Shown one piece after another: positions 7,930 to 16,447 of a stretch of 64,000 bases of DNA. Origin of the DNA: an uncultured bacterium (lineage in GTDB: Bacteria; Bacteroidota; Bacteroidia; Bacteroidales; Bacteroidaceae); assembly GCA_905214795.1 (NCBI GenBank), contig CAJMNM010000008.1, positions 1 to 64,000 of the forward strand. Direction: 5' to 3'. The translations under genes were made by a program, and so were the position numbers. The notes under the pieces were generated by a model. That model searched no databases and was not told the origin of the DNA. It saw only the letters and a list, made by a program, of their open reading frames with translations. Within the stretch, counting starts at the first letter, position 1. The number at the start of each line of letters is the position of its first letter.

Positions 7930-8700
7930 ATGAAAATAACGCTTTTGCAGCAAGATATAGTGTGGGGAAATCCCAGTCAGAATGTGTATGAGGCCGAAAA
8001 GGCACTTGCCGGAGTTCCCGGTTCGGACATTTATGTTTTTCCGGAAATGTTTTCTACCGGATTCTGTACCTCACCTGAGGGGATTGCCGAAACGACAGAG
8101 AGTGACACACTGAAGTGGATGAAAGAATATGCGGCCGCACACCGTTGTGCAATGGCCGGCAGTGTGGCGGTTCACGACGGAACACATTATTATAATCGTT
8201 TTTATTTTGTGAAGCCGGATGGCGAAGTGGCTGCTTACGACAAGAAGCATCTGTTTACTTATGGCGGTGAACATAAGCGGTTTACAGCCGGAAAAGACAG
8301 GGTGGTGGTGGAGTATGCTGGTTTTCGTATCCTGCTTCAGGTCTGTTATGACCTGCGTTTCCCCGTATGGGCCAGAAACAGGAAGGATTATGACATGATA
8401 TTTTATGTGGCCAGCTGGCCTACACCGCGGGTAGAGGCTTGGAACACGCTGTTGCATGCCAGAGCCATTGAAAATCAGTGTTATGTGGCTGGCGTGAATC
8501 GTGTAGGTACGGATCCGGCCTGTGAGTATTGTGGCGGTACGATGATGATAGATCCTTATGGCCGAACGATGGCGGAATGTCCGCGCGGAGAGGTCGGTAC
8601 CGTTACGGTGGAACTTGACAAAGCGGAGTTGGACGCCTTCAGAGCCAAATTTCCAGTGTTGGAAGACGCGGACGACTTTAAACTGACAAACATAGAATAA
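7930..8700 (+). CDS. carbon-nitrogen hydrolase, omega-amidase (YafV-like)
   Basis: A 256-residue nitrilase-superfamily amidase. The catalytic triad is Glu39 (FPEMF), Lys105 (YDKKHLF) and Cys139 (QVCYDLRFP). The length and motifs fit omega-amidases, which hydrolyse the omega-amides of 2-oxoacids left when glutamine or asparagine donates its amino group. I chose the ATG at 7930 because the longer frame starts above the TATCTTTG box. It is the first gene of an operon with an aminotransferase, which suits clean-up of a transamination by-product. The link to that step is inference. Confidence 0.88.
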   Translation: MKITLLQQDIVWGNPSQNVYEAEKALAGVPGSDIYVFPEMFSTGFCTSPEGIAETTESDTLKWMKEYAAAHRCAMAGSVAVHDGTHYYNRFYFVKPDGEVAAYDKKHLFTYGGEHKRFTAGKDRVVVEYAGFRILLQVCYDLRFPVWARNRKDYDMIFYVASWPTPRVEAWNTLLHARAIENQCYVAGVNRVGTDPACEYCGGTMMIDPYGRTMAECPRGEVGTVTVELDKAELDAFRAKFPVLEDADDFKLTNIE

Positions 8701-8722
8701 ACCATACAATAACACAATAAAC

Positions 8723-10336
8723 ATGGAAAAGAAACTTTTATTGGGCGACGAGGCGATTGCCTTGGGTGCTATCCATGCGGGCATACGGGGGGTATATGCC
8801 TATCCCGGTACGCCAAGTACGGAAATTACAGAATATATCCAGCGTCATCCGGTGGCTCGTGAGCGTGGTCTGCACAGCACGTGGTGTACGAACGAAAAAA
8901 CGGCTGTGGAAGCAGCTTTGGGAGCTTCATATGCAGGTGCCAGAGCCATAGCGTGTATGAAACATGTGGGGCTGAACGTGGCGGCTGACGCTTTTGTCAA
9001 TTCAGCGATTACGGGTATAAACGGCGGATTGATAGTGGTTGTGGCAGACGATCCGTCCATGCATTCGTCACAGAATGAACAGGACTCTCGTTTTTATGGT
9101 AAATTCTCTTTGATGCCGATTCTTGAGCCCTCTTCACAACAGGAGGCTTATGACATGATGGCTTATGGCTTTGAACTGTCGGAACGTGAAAAGCTTCCTG
9201 TACTGATGCGTATAACGATGCGTCTGGCTCATTCGCGTGCCGATGTGACAGTGAAGGAGGAGGCCGGACCTGTACAGGCGCTTCCGTTTGCCAAAGATCC
9301 GTCGAGCTGGGTGCTGTTGCCGGCCAATTCGCGTCGCAGATATGCCGCATTGATAGAAAAACAACCTGAACTTGAGCGTTTGAGCGCAACATCGCCCTAC
9401 GTGTCTTATAACCGTGCGAAAGAAGATAAACCGCTTGGCGTGCTGACTTGTGGCATTGGTTATAATTATGTGATGGAAGTGGCCGGGGCCGCAGAGAAGT
9501 TTAATATATTAAAGGTGACTCAATATCCGTTGCCCGAAGATCTTATCTGTAAGCTGGCAGCCGACAGCAAGGAAATTCTGGTGGTGGAAGATGGCCAGCC
9601 GTTTGTGGAAGAACAAATCAAGGCTCTTTTGTCTGCGGATTATACCGTTAAGGGTCGTTTGACAGGCGATTTGCCACGAACAGGTGAGTTAACGCCTGAT
9701 TGTGTAGCCAAGGCGTTGGGTTGTGAGCCGGAACGTTATTTCGCCGCTCCGAAAAATGTGGTAATGCGTCCGCCAGCCTTGTGTCAGGGATGTGGACACC
9801 GCGATGTTTACACCGCATTGAATGAAGTGGTAAAGGAGTATCCAAATGCCCGTGTATTTGCAGATATAGGCTGTTACACACTGGGAGCATTGCCGCCGTT
9901 CCGTGCCATTGACACCTGTGTGGACATGGGAGCTTCTATCACGATGGCTAAAGGCGCGGCCGACAGCGGATTGTTTCCGGCCATAGCTGTAATAGGAGAC
10001 TCAACATTCACCCATTCCGGAATGACCGGACTGTTGGATGCAGTGAACGATAAGGCACAAATTACGGTAATTATCTCCGATAATCTGACTACAGCGATGA
10101 CTGGCGGACAGGATTCGGCCGGAACGAACAAATTCGAGGCTATTTGTCTGGGACTTGGTGTGGAACCGGAACATGTGCGTGTTGTGGTGCCATTACCAAA
10201 GAATATGGAAGAGATTACCCGTATTCTTCGTGAGGAAATAGAGTATAAAGGGGTGTCTGTCATTATACCACGCCGGGAATGTATCCAGACACTGAACCGT
10301 AAGTTGAAACAGAAAAAAGCAGAACAAAAGGCATGA
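8723..10336 (+). CDS. iorA: indolepyruvate:ferredoxin oxidoreductase alpha subunit
   Basis: This 537-residue subunit of an oxygen-sensitive, thiamine-diphosphate enzyme converts aryl-pyruvates to aryl-acetyl-CoA, or runs in reverse. The N-terminal pyrimidine-binding domain starts with GDEAIALGAI and YPGTPSTE. The cofactor-binding domain begins with QGCGHRD near residue 355 and has GDSTFTHSG near 426 followed by DNLTTAMTGG. The four-cysteine 4Fe-4S ferredoxin tail found in many IorA proteins (about 600 residues) is absent; the protein ends with a Lys-rich tail. It overlaps iorB by 4 bp. Confidence 0.93.
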   Translation: MEKKLLLGDEAIALGAIHAGIRGVYAYPGTPSTEITEYIQRHPVARERGLHSTWCTNEKTAVEAALGASYAGARAIACMKHVGLNVAADAFVNSAITGINGGLIVVVADDPSMHSSQNEQDSRFYGKFSLMPILEPSSQQEAYDMMAYGFELSEREKLPVLMRITMRLAHSRADVTVKEEAGPVQALPFAKDPSSWVLLPANSRRRYAALIEKQPELERLSATSPYVSYNRAKEDKPLGVLTCGIGYNYVMEVAGAAEKFNILKVTQYPLPEDLICKLAADSKEILVVEDGQPFVEEQIKALLSADYTVKGRLTGDLPRTGELTPDCVAKALGCEPERYFAAPKNVVMRPPALCQGCGHRDVYTALNEVVKEYPNARVFADIGCYTLGALPPFRAIDTCVDMGASITMAKGAADSGLFPAIAVIGDSTFTHSGMTGLLDAVNDKAQITVIISDNLTTAMTGGQDSAGTNKFEAICLGLGVEPEHVRVVVPLPKNMEEITRILREEIEYKGVSVIIPRRECIQTLNRKLKQKKAEQKA

Positions 10337-10914
10337 AACAAGATATTATTCTTTCAGGAGTAGGAGGCCAGGGTATCCTCTCCATAGCCACCATTATAGG
10401 TGAGGCCGCCACACAGGCCGGTTTGAATCTGAAACAGGCTGAGGTGCACGGCATGAGTCAGCGTGGCGGTGACGTGCAGTCAAATCTCCGTCTTTCTGAC
10501 GGTCAGATTTCTTCAGACCTGATAGCAACCGGTACGGCAGACATGATTCTTTCGCTTGAACCGATGGAGGCTTTGCGTTATCTGCCTTATCTGAATAAGG
10601 ATGGATGGATTATCACATCGTCTTCTCCATTCAAGAATATTCCGAATTATCCGGACGACGAGGCGCTGATGGGTGAGCTTAAAGCACTTCCGCATGTGGT
10701 GATGATTGATGTGGAAGGACTGGCACGCGAACATCAGATGCCTAAATGTGCAAACGTGATTTTATTGGGTGCGGCCGCGCGTTTTCTGGGAATTCTGTCG
10801 GTGGATGAACTTCGTGACAGTATAGCGCGGGTGTTTGCCGCAAAAGGTGATGCTGTTGTGGAAATGAATAAGCGTGCCTTTGATATCGGTCATGAGGCGG
10901 CAGAACTGAAGTAA
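10333..10914 (+). CDS. iorB: indolepyruvate oxidoreductase beta (gamma-type) subunit
   Basis: A 193-residue partner of IorA belonging to the POR/KOR gamma domain family. GVGGQGILS near residue 10 and QRGGDVQSNLR near residue 45 are the usual family motifs. The start overlaps the iorA stop (ATGA), showing translational coupling. It acts in the cytoplasm with IorA in aryl-pyruvate chemistry. Confidence 0.93.
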   Translation: MKQDIILSGVGGQGILSIATIIGEAATQAGLNLKQAEVHGMSQRGGDVQSNLRLSDGQISSDLIATGTADMILSLEPMEALRYLPYLNKDGWIITSSSPFKNIPNYPDDEALMGELKALPHVVMIDVEGLAREHQMPKCANVILLGAAARFLGILSVDELRDSIARVFAAKGDAVVEMNKRAFDIGHEAAELK

Positions 10915-10927
10915 AATTCATAAAGGT

Positions 10928-12247
10928 ATGAAACATCAGGTTTTTAGTGAGGAACTGGTGGCTTCGGTAGTCAAGGAACTGCACGTAGCAGATCTGGCTA
11001 ATGCCACCATCGGTGATGTGCTTCTTGTGGCATCGCGTCTGGAAGAACTGACCGGTATACCTTTTATCCGTATGGACCAAGGGTCGCCGGGACTACCGGC
11101 CAATCGTATCGGTGTGGAAGCCGAGAAGGCGGCGCTCGACCGTGGCGTAGGGTCACAGTATCCTGCGGCAGCAGGTGTGCCTGAACTGAAACGTGAGGCT
11201 TCGCGTTTTGTGAAAGCATTTATCGACATTGATATTTCACCGCGTGCCTGCATTCCGACTACGGGTTCGGTGGCAGCTTCATTCGGTTCTTTTATTGCTA
11301 CAACGCAGTGTCAGCCGGGAAAAGACAAAGTCTTGTTTATTGATCCCGGTTTCCCGATTCAGAAGTCTCAGCTGCGCATTATCGGTGCCCGCTGGGAGCA
11401 GTTTGACATATATGATTATCGTGGAGAAGCGCTACGTGCCAAGCTGGAAAGCTATCTGAGTCAGGGTGACATTGCCGCAATTGTTTATTCGAACCCAAAC
11501 AATCCGGCATGGATTTGTCTGGAAGACAGCGAACTTGCTATTATTGGTGAGTTGGCAACACGTTATGATGTGATTGTATTGGAAGATATGGCTTATTTCT
11601 GCATGGATTTCCGGAGTGACTTCGGTAAGCCTTTCCAGCCGCCTTATCCGCCTACTGTAGCAAAATATACGGACAACTATATTCTGATGTTGTCGTCTTC
11701 GAAGATATTCAGTTATGCCGGACAACGTATGGCTGTGGCTTGTGTATCGGATAAACTGTTCGACCGTGAATTTCCGGCATTGGCCCAACGTTATTGCGAT
11801 GCCGGTGTGTTTGGACAGACTTTCATTGCTTCAATACTTTATATGATTACGTCGGGATGTACGGCATCTACACAATATGCTTATGCCGAGATGTTGCGTG
11901 CCTCAACCGACGGTGAGCTAGATTTCTCAGCAGACATGAAAGAGTATGCACGACGTGCCGAACGGATGAAGAAGATTTTTACGGACAACGGTTTCCATGT
12001 GGTGTATGATTATGATGTAACGCAACCGGTAGGTGACGGATTCTTTTTCACTATCGGTTACGGCAAAATGAGCAGTGGAGAACTGTTGAAAGAATTGTTG
12101 TATTATGGGGTGAGCAGTATCTCGCTGGGTACTACAGGCAGTGACCAGGAAGGTATCCGAGCCTGTACGTCGCGTATGCGCGAAGAACTGTATCCGGTTA
12201 TGGCTGAGCGTATGAAAGCTTTCCATGAGGATCATCCTATTGATTGA
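10928..12247 (+). CDS. PLP-dependent class I/II aminotransferase, probably aromatic
   Basis: A 439-residue fold-type I aminotransferase. NPNNPAW near residue 188 and SSSKIFSYAGQR near residue 257, carrying the pyridoxal phosphate lysine, are clear. Placed between iorAB and a phenylacetate-CoA ligase, it most likely exchanges aromatic amino acids (Phe, Tyr, Trp) with their 2-oxoacids, which IorAB then uses or makes. The substrate is inferred from context only. It starts 13 bp after iorB. Confidence 0.85.
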   Translation: MKHQVFSEELVASVVKELHVADLANATIGDVLLVASRLEELTGIPFIRMDQGSPGLPANRIGVEAEKAALDRGVGSQYPAAAGVPELKREASRFVKAFIDIDISPRACIPTTGSVAASFGSFIATTQCQPGKDKVLFIDPGFPIQKSQLRIIGARWEQFDIYDYRGEALRAKLESYLSQGDIAAIVYSNPNNPAWICLEDSELAIIGELATRYDVIVLEDMAYFCMDFRSDFGKPFQPPYPPTVAKYTDNYILMLSSSKIFSYAGQRMAVACVSDKLFDREFPALAQRYCDAGVFGQTFIASILYMITSGCTASTQYAYAEMLRASTDGELDFSADMKEYARRAERMKKIFTDNGFHVVYDYDVTQPVGDGFFFTIGYGKMSSGELLKELLYYGVSSISLGTTGSDQEGIRACTSRMREELYPVMAERMKAFHEDHPID

Positions 12248-12287
12248 TAAAAATGAAATTAACCTTATAGACAGATAGAGAGAAACT

Positions 12288-13589
12288 ATGATCTGGAACA
12301 CGAACAAAGAATGTATGAGTCGCGACGAACTTCGCGAACTTCAGGGAAAACGTCTACATAAACTTGTGGATCTTGTTTATCACAATACACCGTTTTACCG
12401 GAAGAAAATGCAGGAACGTGATTTGCTGCCTGACGATATTCAGACTATTGACGATATAGTGAAGTTGCCTTTTACCACCAAACAGGATTTGCGTGACAAT
12501 TATCCGTTGGGATTTATGGCGGCACCGATGACGGAAGTGGTACGTGTGCATGCTTCGTCCGGAACGACAGGTAATCCGACTATTGTAGGGTATACACGCC
12601 GCGACCTGGAAATATGGAAAGAAGTTATTGCCCGTAGCCTGACTGCCTATGGTGTAACGAGAGGAGATATTGTTTCTGTAGGATATGGTTATGGCTTGTT
12701 TACGGGAGGACTGGGTGCGCATTATGGTGTAGAACATTTGGGTGCTACCGTTATTCCGACCTCAACTGGTAATACGGACAAGCATTTGCGTCTGTTGCGA
12801 GATTTGAAAGTAACGGGTATTGCCTGTACGCCTTCTTATGCGCTTTATTTGGCTGAGGCCCTTCATAAGCATGGATTAAGCAAGGATGATCTTCACCTGC
12901 GAGTGGGGGCATTCGGTGCAGAACCTTGGACGGAGAATATGCGTCATGAAATAGAGGAGAATCTGGGTATTCAGGCTTACAATATTTATGGTCTGAGCGA
13001 AATCATGGGACCGGGTGTGGCTTATGAATGCGAGTGCAAGAACGGTTCGCATATTGCTGAAGATCATTTCTATCCTGAAATCATTAATCCGGAAACAGGT
13101 GAGGTATTACCATTGGGCAAGGAAGGTGAACTGGTGTTTACTACTCTGACCAAAACCGGAATGCCGTTGCTGCGTTACCGTACAAAGGATCTGACGGCAT
13201 TGATGCCCGGCACCTGTCCGTGCGGCCGAACTAGTGTGCGCTTTACGCGTATTCTGGGCCGAAGTGATGATATGCTTATTATCCGTGGTATTAACGTCTT
13301 TCCTTCACAGGTGGAAAGTGTTATTCTGGAGATGCCTGAATTTGCGCCTCAGTATATGCTTGTGGTTGACCGCAAGAACAATCTTGATACACTAGAGGTA
13401 CAGGTTGAGTTGCGTCCGGATTGTCTTTCAGATGAGTTGGGACAGATGATTGAATTGCGGAACCGTCTGGCCGGACGTTTGAAGAGTGTGCTGTCTATTT
13501 CGGCAGACGTAAAACTGATGGAGCCCAACAGTATTCCACGCAGTGAAGGCAAGAGTAAGAGAGTGATAGACAAACGTGTTTTGGCATAA
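12288..13589 (+). CDS. paaK: phenylacetate-CoA ligase
   Basis: A 433-residue AMP-forming ligase that activates phenylacetate or other aryl-acetates to CoA thioesters. The phosphate-binding loop HASSGTTGNP lies near residues 88-97, and the adenylate motif YGLSEIMGPG near 235. A C-terminal domain carries RSDDMLIIRGINVFP. With IorAB working reductively, the pathway would be aryl-acetate to aryl-acetyl-CoA to aryl-pyruvate to amino acid. The reverse flow releases aryl-acetates. Confidence 0.93.
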   Translation: MIWNTNKECMSRDELRELQGKRLHKLVDLVYHNTPFYRKKMQERDLLPDDIQTIDDIVKLPFTTKQDLRDNYPLGFMAAPMTEVVRVHASSGTTGNPTIVGYTRRDLEIWKEVIARSLTAYGVTRGDIVSVGYGYGLFTGGLGAHYGVEHLGATVIPTSTGNTDKHLRLLRDLKVTGIACTPSYALYLAEALHKHGLSKDDLHLRVGAFGAEPWTENMRHEIEENLGIQAYNIYGLSEIMGPGVAYECECKNGSHIAEDHFYPEIINPETGEVLPLGKEGELVFTTLTKTGMPLLRYRTKDLTALMPGTCPCGRTSVRFTRILGRSDDMLIIRGINVFPSQVESVILEMPEFAPQYMLVVDRKNNLDTLEVQVELRPDCLSDELGQMIELRNRLAGRLKSVLSISADVKLMEPNSIPRSEGKSKRVIDKRVLA

Positions 13590-13607
13590 TCCTTAAAATT
13601 AAATCTT

Positions 13608-14024
13608 ATGACAGTAAAACAATTATCCGTATTTTTGGAGAACAAGAGTGGGCGAATCAATGTCGTGACAAAGGCTTTGGGCGATAATGGCATTAACATG
13701 CATGCTTTCAGTATGGCTGAAACAACGGATTTCGGTATTTTGCGTCTGATTGTGTCTGATGTGGACAAGGCTGTTGAGGTATTAAGGAAAGAACATTTTG
13801 CCGTAGTGCTGACAGACGTGGTTTGCATAAGCTGTCCGAATGTGGCCGGGGCGTTGTCTAAAATATTGGAGCATCTGGCTGAGCATGGTGTGTTTATAGA
13901 ATATATGTATGCTTTTGCACAGGGTGAGACGGCCAAGATAGTGATTCGTCCGAGTGAGTTGGAAACCTGTCTGAAACTTCTTGAGACAGATAATTGTAAC
14001 ATTCTTGGTGACGGCGAGTTGTAA
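13608..14024 (+). CDS. tandem ACT-domain protein
   Basis: A 138-residue protein made of two ACT domains (about 1-70 and 71-138) with no catalytic part. ACT domains bind amino acids. Such small proteins commonly follow paaK in anaerobes and probably sense an aromatic amino acid to tune the operon's enzymes. It is the last gene before a strong terminator. The ligand is not evident. Confidence 0.88.
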   Translation: MTVKQLSVFLENKSGRINVVTKALGDNGINMHAFSMAETTDFGILRLIVSDVDKAVEVLRKEHFAVVLTDVVCISCPNVAGALSKILEHLAEHGVFIEYMYAFAQGETAKIVIRPSELETCLKLLETDNCNILGDGEL

Positions 14025-14061
14025 CTTACTCTGTATAGAGTCTTATTGTTTATAATTTAAT

Positions 14062-14104
14062 GTCGCATTCCGGATTTGTGTGTTTGTCATTTCCGGAATG
14101 CGAC
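14062..14104 (+). terminator. terminator of ior-paaK operon
   Basis: A perfect 13-bp stem (14062-14074 with 14092-14104) with a 17-nt loop, followed by TTTTAT. Confidence 0.88.
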
Positions 14105-14162
14105 TTTTATATCTATAACACTTAGAAGCAGAAATAGAAACCCTGTTTAATAAAGATTGTAT

Positions 14163-16352
14163 TCAATCGAACAGTTCAAATGTGAGTTTAAAGCCAAAAC
14201 CGATTTTATTAAAATGTTCTAAAGACATAAATACTCCGGCATCGAAAATAAATGTACCGATGCCATAACCGAGTTCAAAATATGGTCCTAGGTGGCTCAT
14301 TGTAAGCATATTGAGATAAACCCGTTCGTTTTGGACATGGCTAGTATACTTTATGAGATGCCGTAATAACAGAAAAGGTGCTTCATAAGTGATATGTCCG
14401 CGGACGTAATAGGGGGAAACGTTATACCATTTTCCGTCTAGCGCTTGGAATACACCTCCGATTTCGTCGTTCCATCCGTTGGGAAGGTTGTTTTTACGGA
14501 AATTGACGAAATCGACAAAATAGGTTTCTTTCATGTTGGTAAAGAAACCGGTACCAAAGCGATAGTAAAGGTTGGAAAGCAGTCCGAGTTTGATGTGGTG
14601 TTGCATGTCGAACTCGATACGTTCGTAAACACCTGTGCTTTTGAAAACGTTGCCGATACCTCTTTCGTAGTCCAAAATGAAGGTAGGAAAACGTGAACCC
14701 AAATTGACTTTTTGACGTCCGTTCATATAATAATACTGTCCAGGAGTCCATTCGACTTTGATGCGAGGAGCAAAACTCCTGTATTGAGGACGGACACTTG
14801 ATTTCAGACCTTCCTGAACATGTTCGGGGAGATTAAGATTATAGAATGGAATGTCGGGCTTTTCAATAGGGGTACGCTGATGGAAAATCAATCCGACATG
14901 CAGGTTCAATCCGTTGATGATTTCAAGTTGGTTACTGATTTCAATGTTGAAATCGGAAAACTGTTCCAGATTAAGATCGTTGACATTGAGCACACTGTCG
15001 GTAGGTAGTTTTTTTAATTCATCGATAATCTGGCTACTACTGATACGGTTGCCGTTACCGAGATTGATATGTAAGATTCCGCGATGTTCGGGCCAGTATG
15101 TGTAGTCTGTACCCAATGTCCAGTAGAACTCTTTATTATTGAAGTTATATCCAAGGCGTGCACCTGTGTAAATGGAACGTTCATTTTTCAGTCGAGTGGA
15201 GAATTTAAGGTCTTGCCGGTAAGAGATGCCATAGCTTTTGCTGAAACTGATAAGTAACGGGTTGATAAACGGTGAACTGTGGAGTGTAACATTATCTGCC
15301 AGATTCCATCTGTTGTCATCGAACAGAAAGTCACCGATGGAATTCCATTTGTCTTTGGTTGTAACGGGACGTGGTTTTTCGTTCTCACGATTCTTCGCAG
15401 CCTGACGTTTTTGGTATTTTCTATAAATTAATCGTTCGGCATTGGTTAACGGAATGAGTCTGAGAGAATCGAAGCTAGACTCGTTTCTTTGGTAGCTTGT
15501 TGAATCGCAGCGAAGAGAGAACGAACCGGACAGATTGTAGTTCTTTTTAGCAGCGGATACGGGCGCTGATGTCTTGAATTTAATATCATGGTATTTCAAT
15601 ATGGCCTCGTAATATCCTTCGACAACGTTGAATGCAAAAGCGTACAACACATTTATACTATAGTTTGCAGGCAGATATTCATCGGGTTGTCCGATTTCTC
15701 CCATATCTATGCTGCATGTGAAATCCAACAATTCGGAACGGGCCTTGAAGTTGAATTTGCGTACGCTCCATACTCCTTCTGTAACTGTCATTTCTCCTTC
15801 GATGAGTTGGAAACTTTTATTGCGAGGGGTATACCGGATATGGTATTCTATGCGTTGCTGACTGTCACATGAAATAGAATCTATGGTATAGATGTAGTAT
15901 CGGTTACTGTTTGGTGCAAGGGGTGAGAGCAGTTGCTTTCCGAGCAGATATGGAGAATAGATGTTGATATTAAAAAAATCCATCATGCCGGGAATATTCC
16001 TTGAATCGTTTACGGTACCGGCCATGGCTTTAATTTTCTGATCATAAATATGCGGTGCTGTAAAATGCAGGTCGCTATATGTTTCCATAATATAGCGGTT
16101 GACATCTTTTTCGCTTTTGAACAGTCCCGGTATATGGCGGAACCCCCAGTTTTTTTTAATAATATCCAGTTGTGACTTTACGTAAAGATTAGCTTGATAT
16201 TCTGTGATATAATCGGCATATATCCCAGCCGTACGGTGCATACGGCTGATAATGGAATCTGCTGCTTCACAGCGAGCCTGTGCTGTAAGGCCCCAGCTAA
16301 TTATACATAAAAAAAATACAAGTCTTTTTAAAGTCACGGCATTGGGATTCAA
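14163..16352 (-). CDS. DUF5686 family outer-membrane protein
   Basis: An export-signal-bearing protein of up to 729 residues of the DUF5686 family. A periplasmic N-terminal domain is followed by a probable beta-barrel, shown by alternating aromatic strands to the C-terminal FELFD. It lacks the N-terminal carboxypeptidase-like domain of longer relatives. No ATG is in frame near the 5' end. Translation must start at TTG (16352) or at GTG (16337), the latter giving a cleaner signal peptide. The function is unknown; family members are abundant in Bacteroidetes envelopes. Confidence 0.8.
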   Translation of the reverse strand: MNPNAVTLKRLVFFLCIISWGLTAQARCEAADSIISRMHRTAGIYADYITEYQANLYVKSQLDIIKKNWGFRHIPGLFKSEKDVNRYIMETYSDLHFTAPHIYDQKIKAMAGTVNDSRNIPGMMDFFNINIYSPYLLGKQLLSPLAPNSNRYYIYTIDSISCDSQQRIEYHIRYTPRNKSFQLIEGEMTVTEGVWSVRKFNFKARSELLDFTCSIDMGEIGQPDEYLPANYSINVLYAFAFNVVEGYYEAILKYHDIKFKTSAPVSAAKKNYNLSGSFSLRCDSTSYQRNESSFDSLRLIPLTNAERLIYRKYQKRQAAKNRENEKPRPVTTKDKWNSIGDFLFDDNRWNLADNVTLHSSPFINPLLISFSKSYGISYRQDLKFSTRLKNERSIYTGARLGYNFNNKEFYWTLGTDYTYWPEHRGILHINLGNGNRISSSQIIDELKKLPTDSVLNVNDLNLEQFSDFNIEISNQLEIINGLNLHVGLIFHQRTPIEKPDIPFYNLNLPEHVQEGLKSSVRPQYRSFAPRIKVEWTPGQYYYMNGRQKVNLGSRFPTFILDYERGIGNVFKSTGVYERIEFDMQHHIKLGLLSNLYYRFGTGFFTNMKETYFVDFVNFRKNNLPNGWNDEIGGVFQALDGKWYNVSPYYVRGHITYEAPFLLLRHLIKYTSHVQNERVYLNMLTMSHLGPYFELGYGIGTFIFDAGVFMSLEHFNKIGFGFKLTFELFD

Positions 16353-16368
16353 ACTTTTTTCATTTGGA

Positions 16369-16376
16369 CAAAGTTA
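16369..16376 (-). promoter_or_regulatory. promoter -7 box of DUF5686 gene
   Basis: TAACTTTG on the minus strand, 16 nt before the TTG start at 16352. I see no clear -33 element. Confidence 0.55.
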
Positions 16377-16392
16377 ACAAAAAAAATGAATA

Positions 16393-16423
16393 TTGTGAGA
16401 ATCCGTCTTTTTTTATAATTTTG
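16393..16423 (+). promoter_or_regulatory. promoter of PurF paralogue
   Basis: TTG at 16393-16395 and TAATTTTG at 16416-16423 with a 20-bp spacer, 24 nt before the ATG. Confidence 0.65.
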
Positions 16424-16447
16424 TGGTGATTTTACAATACAGTACTT

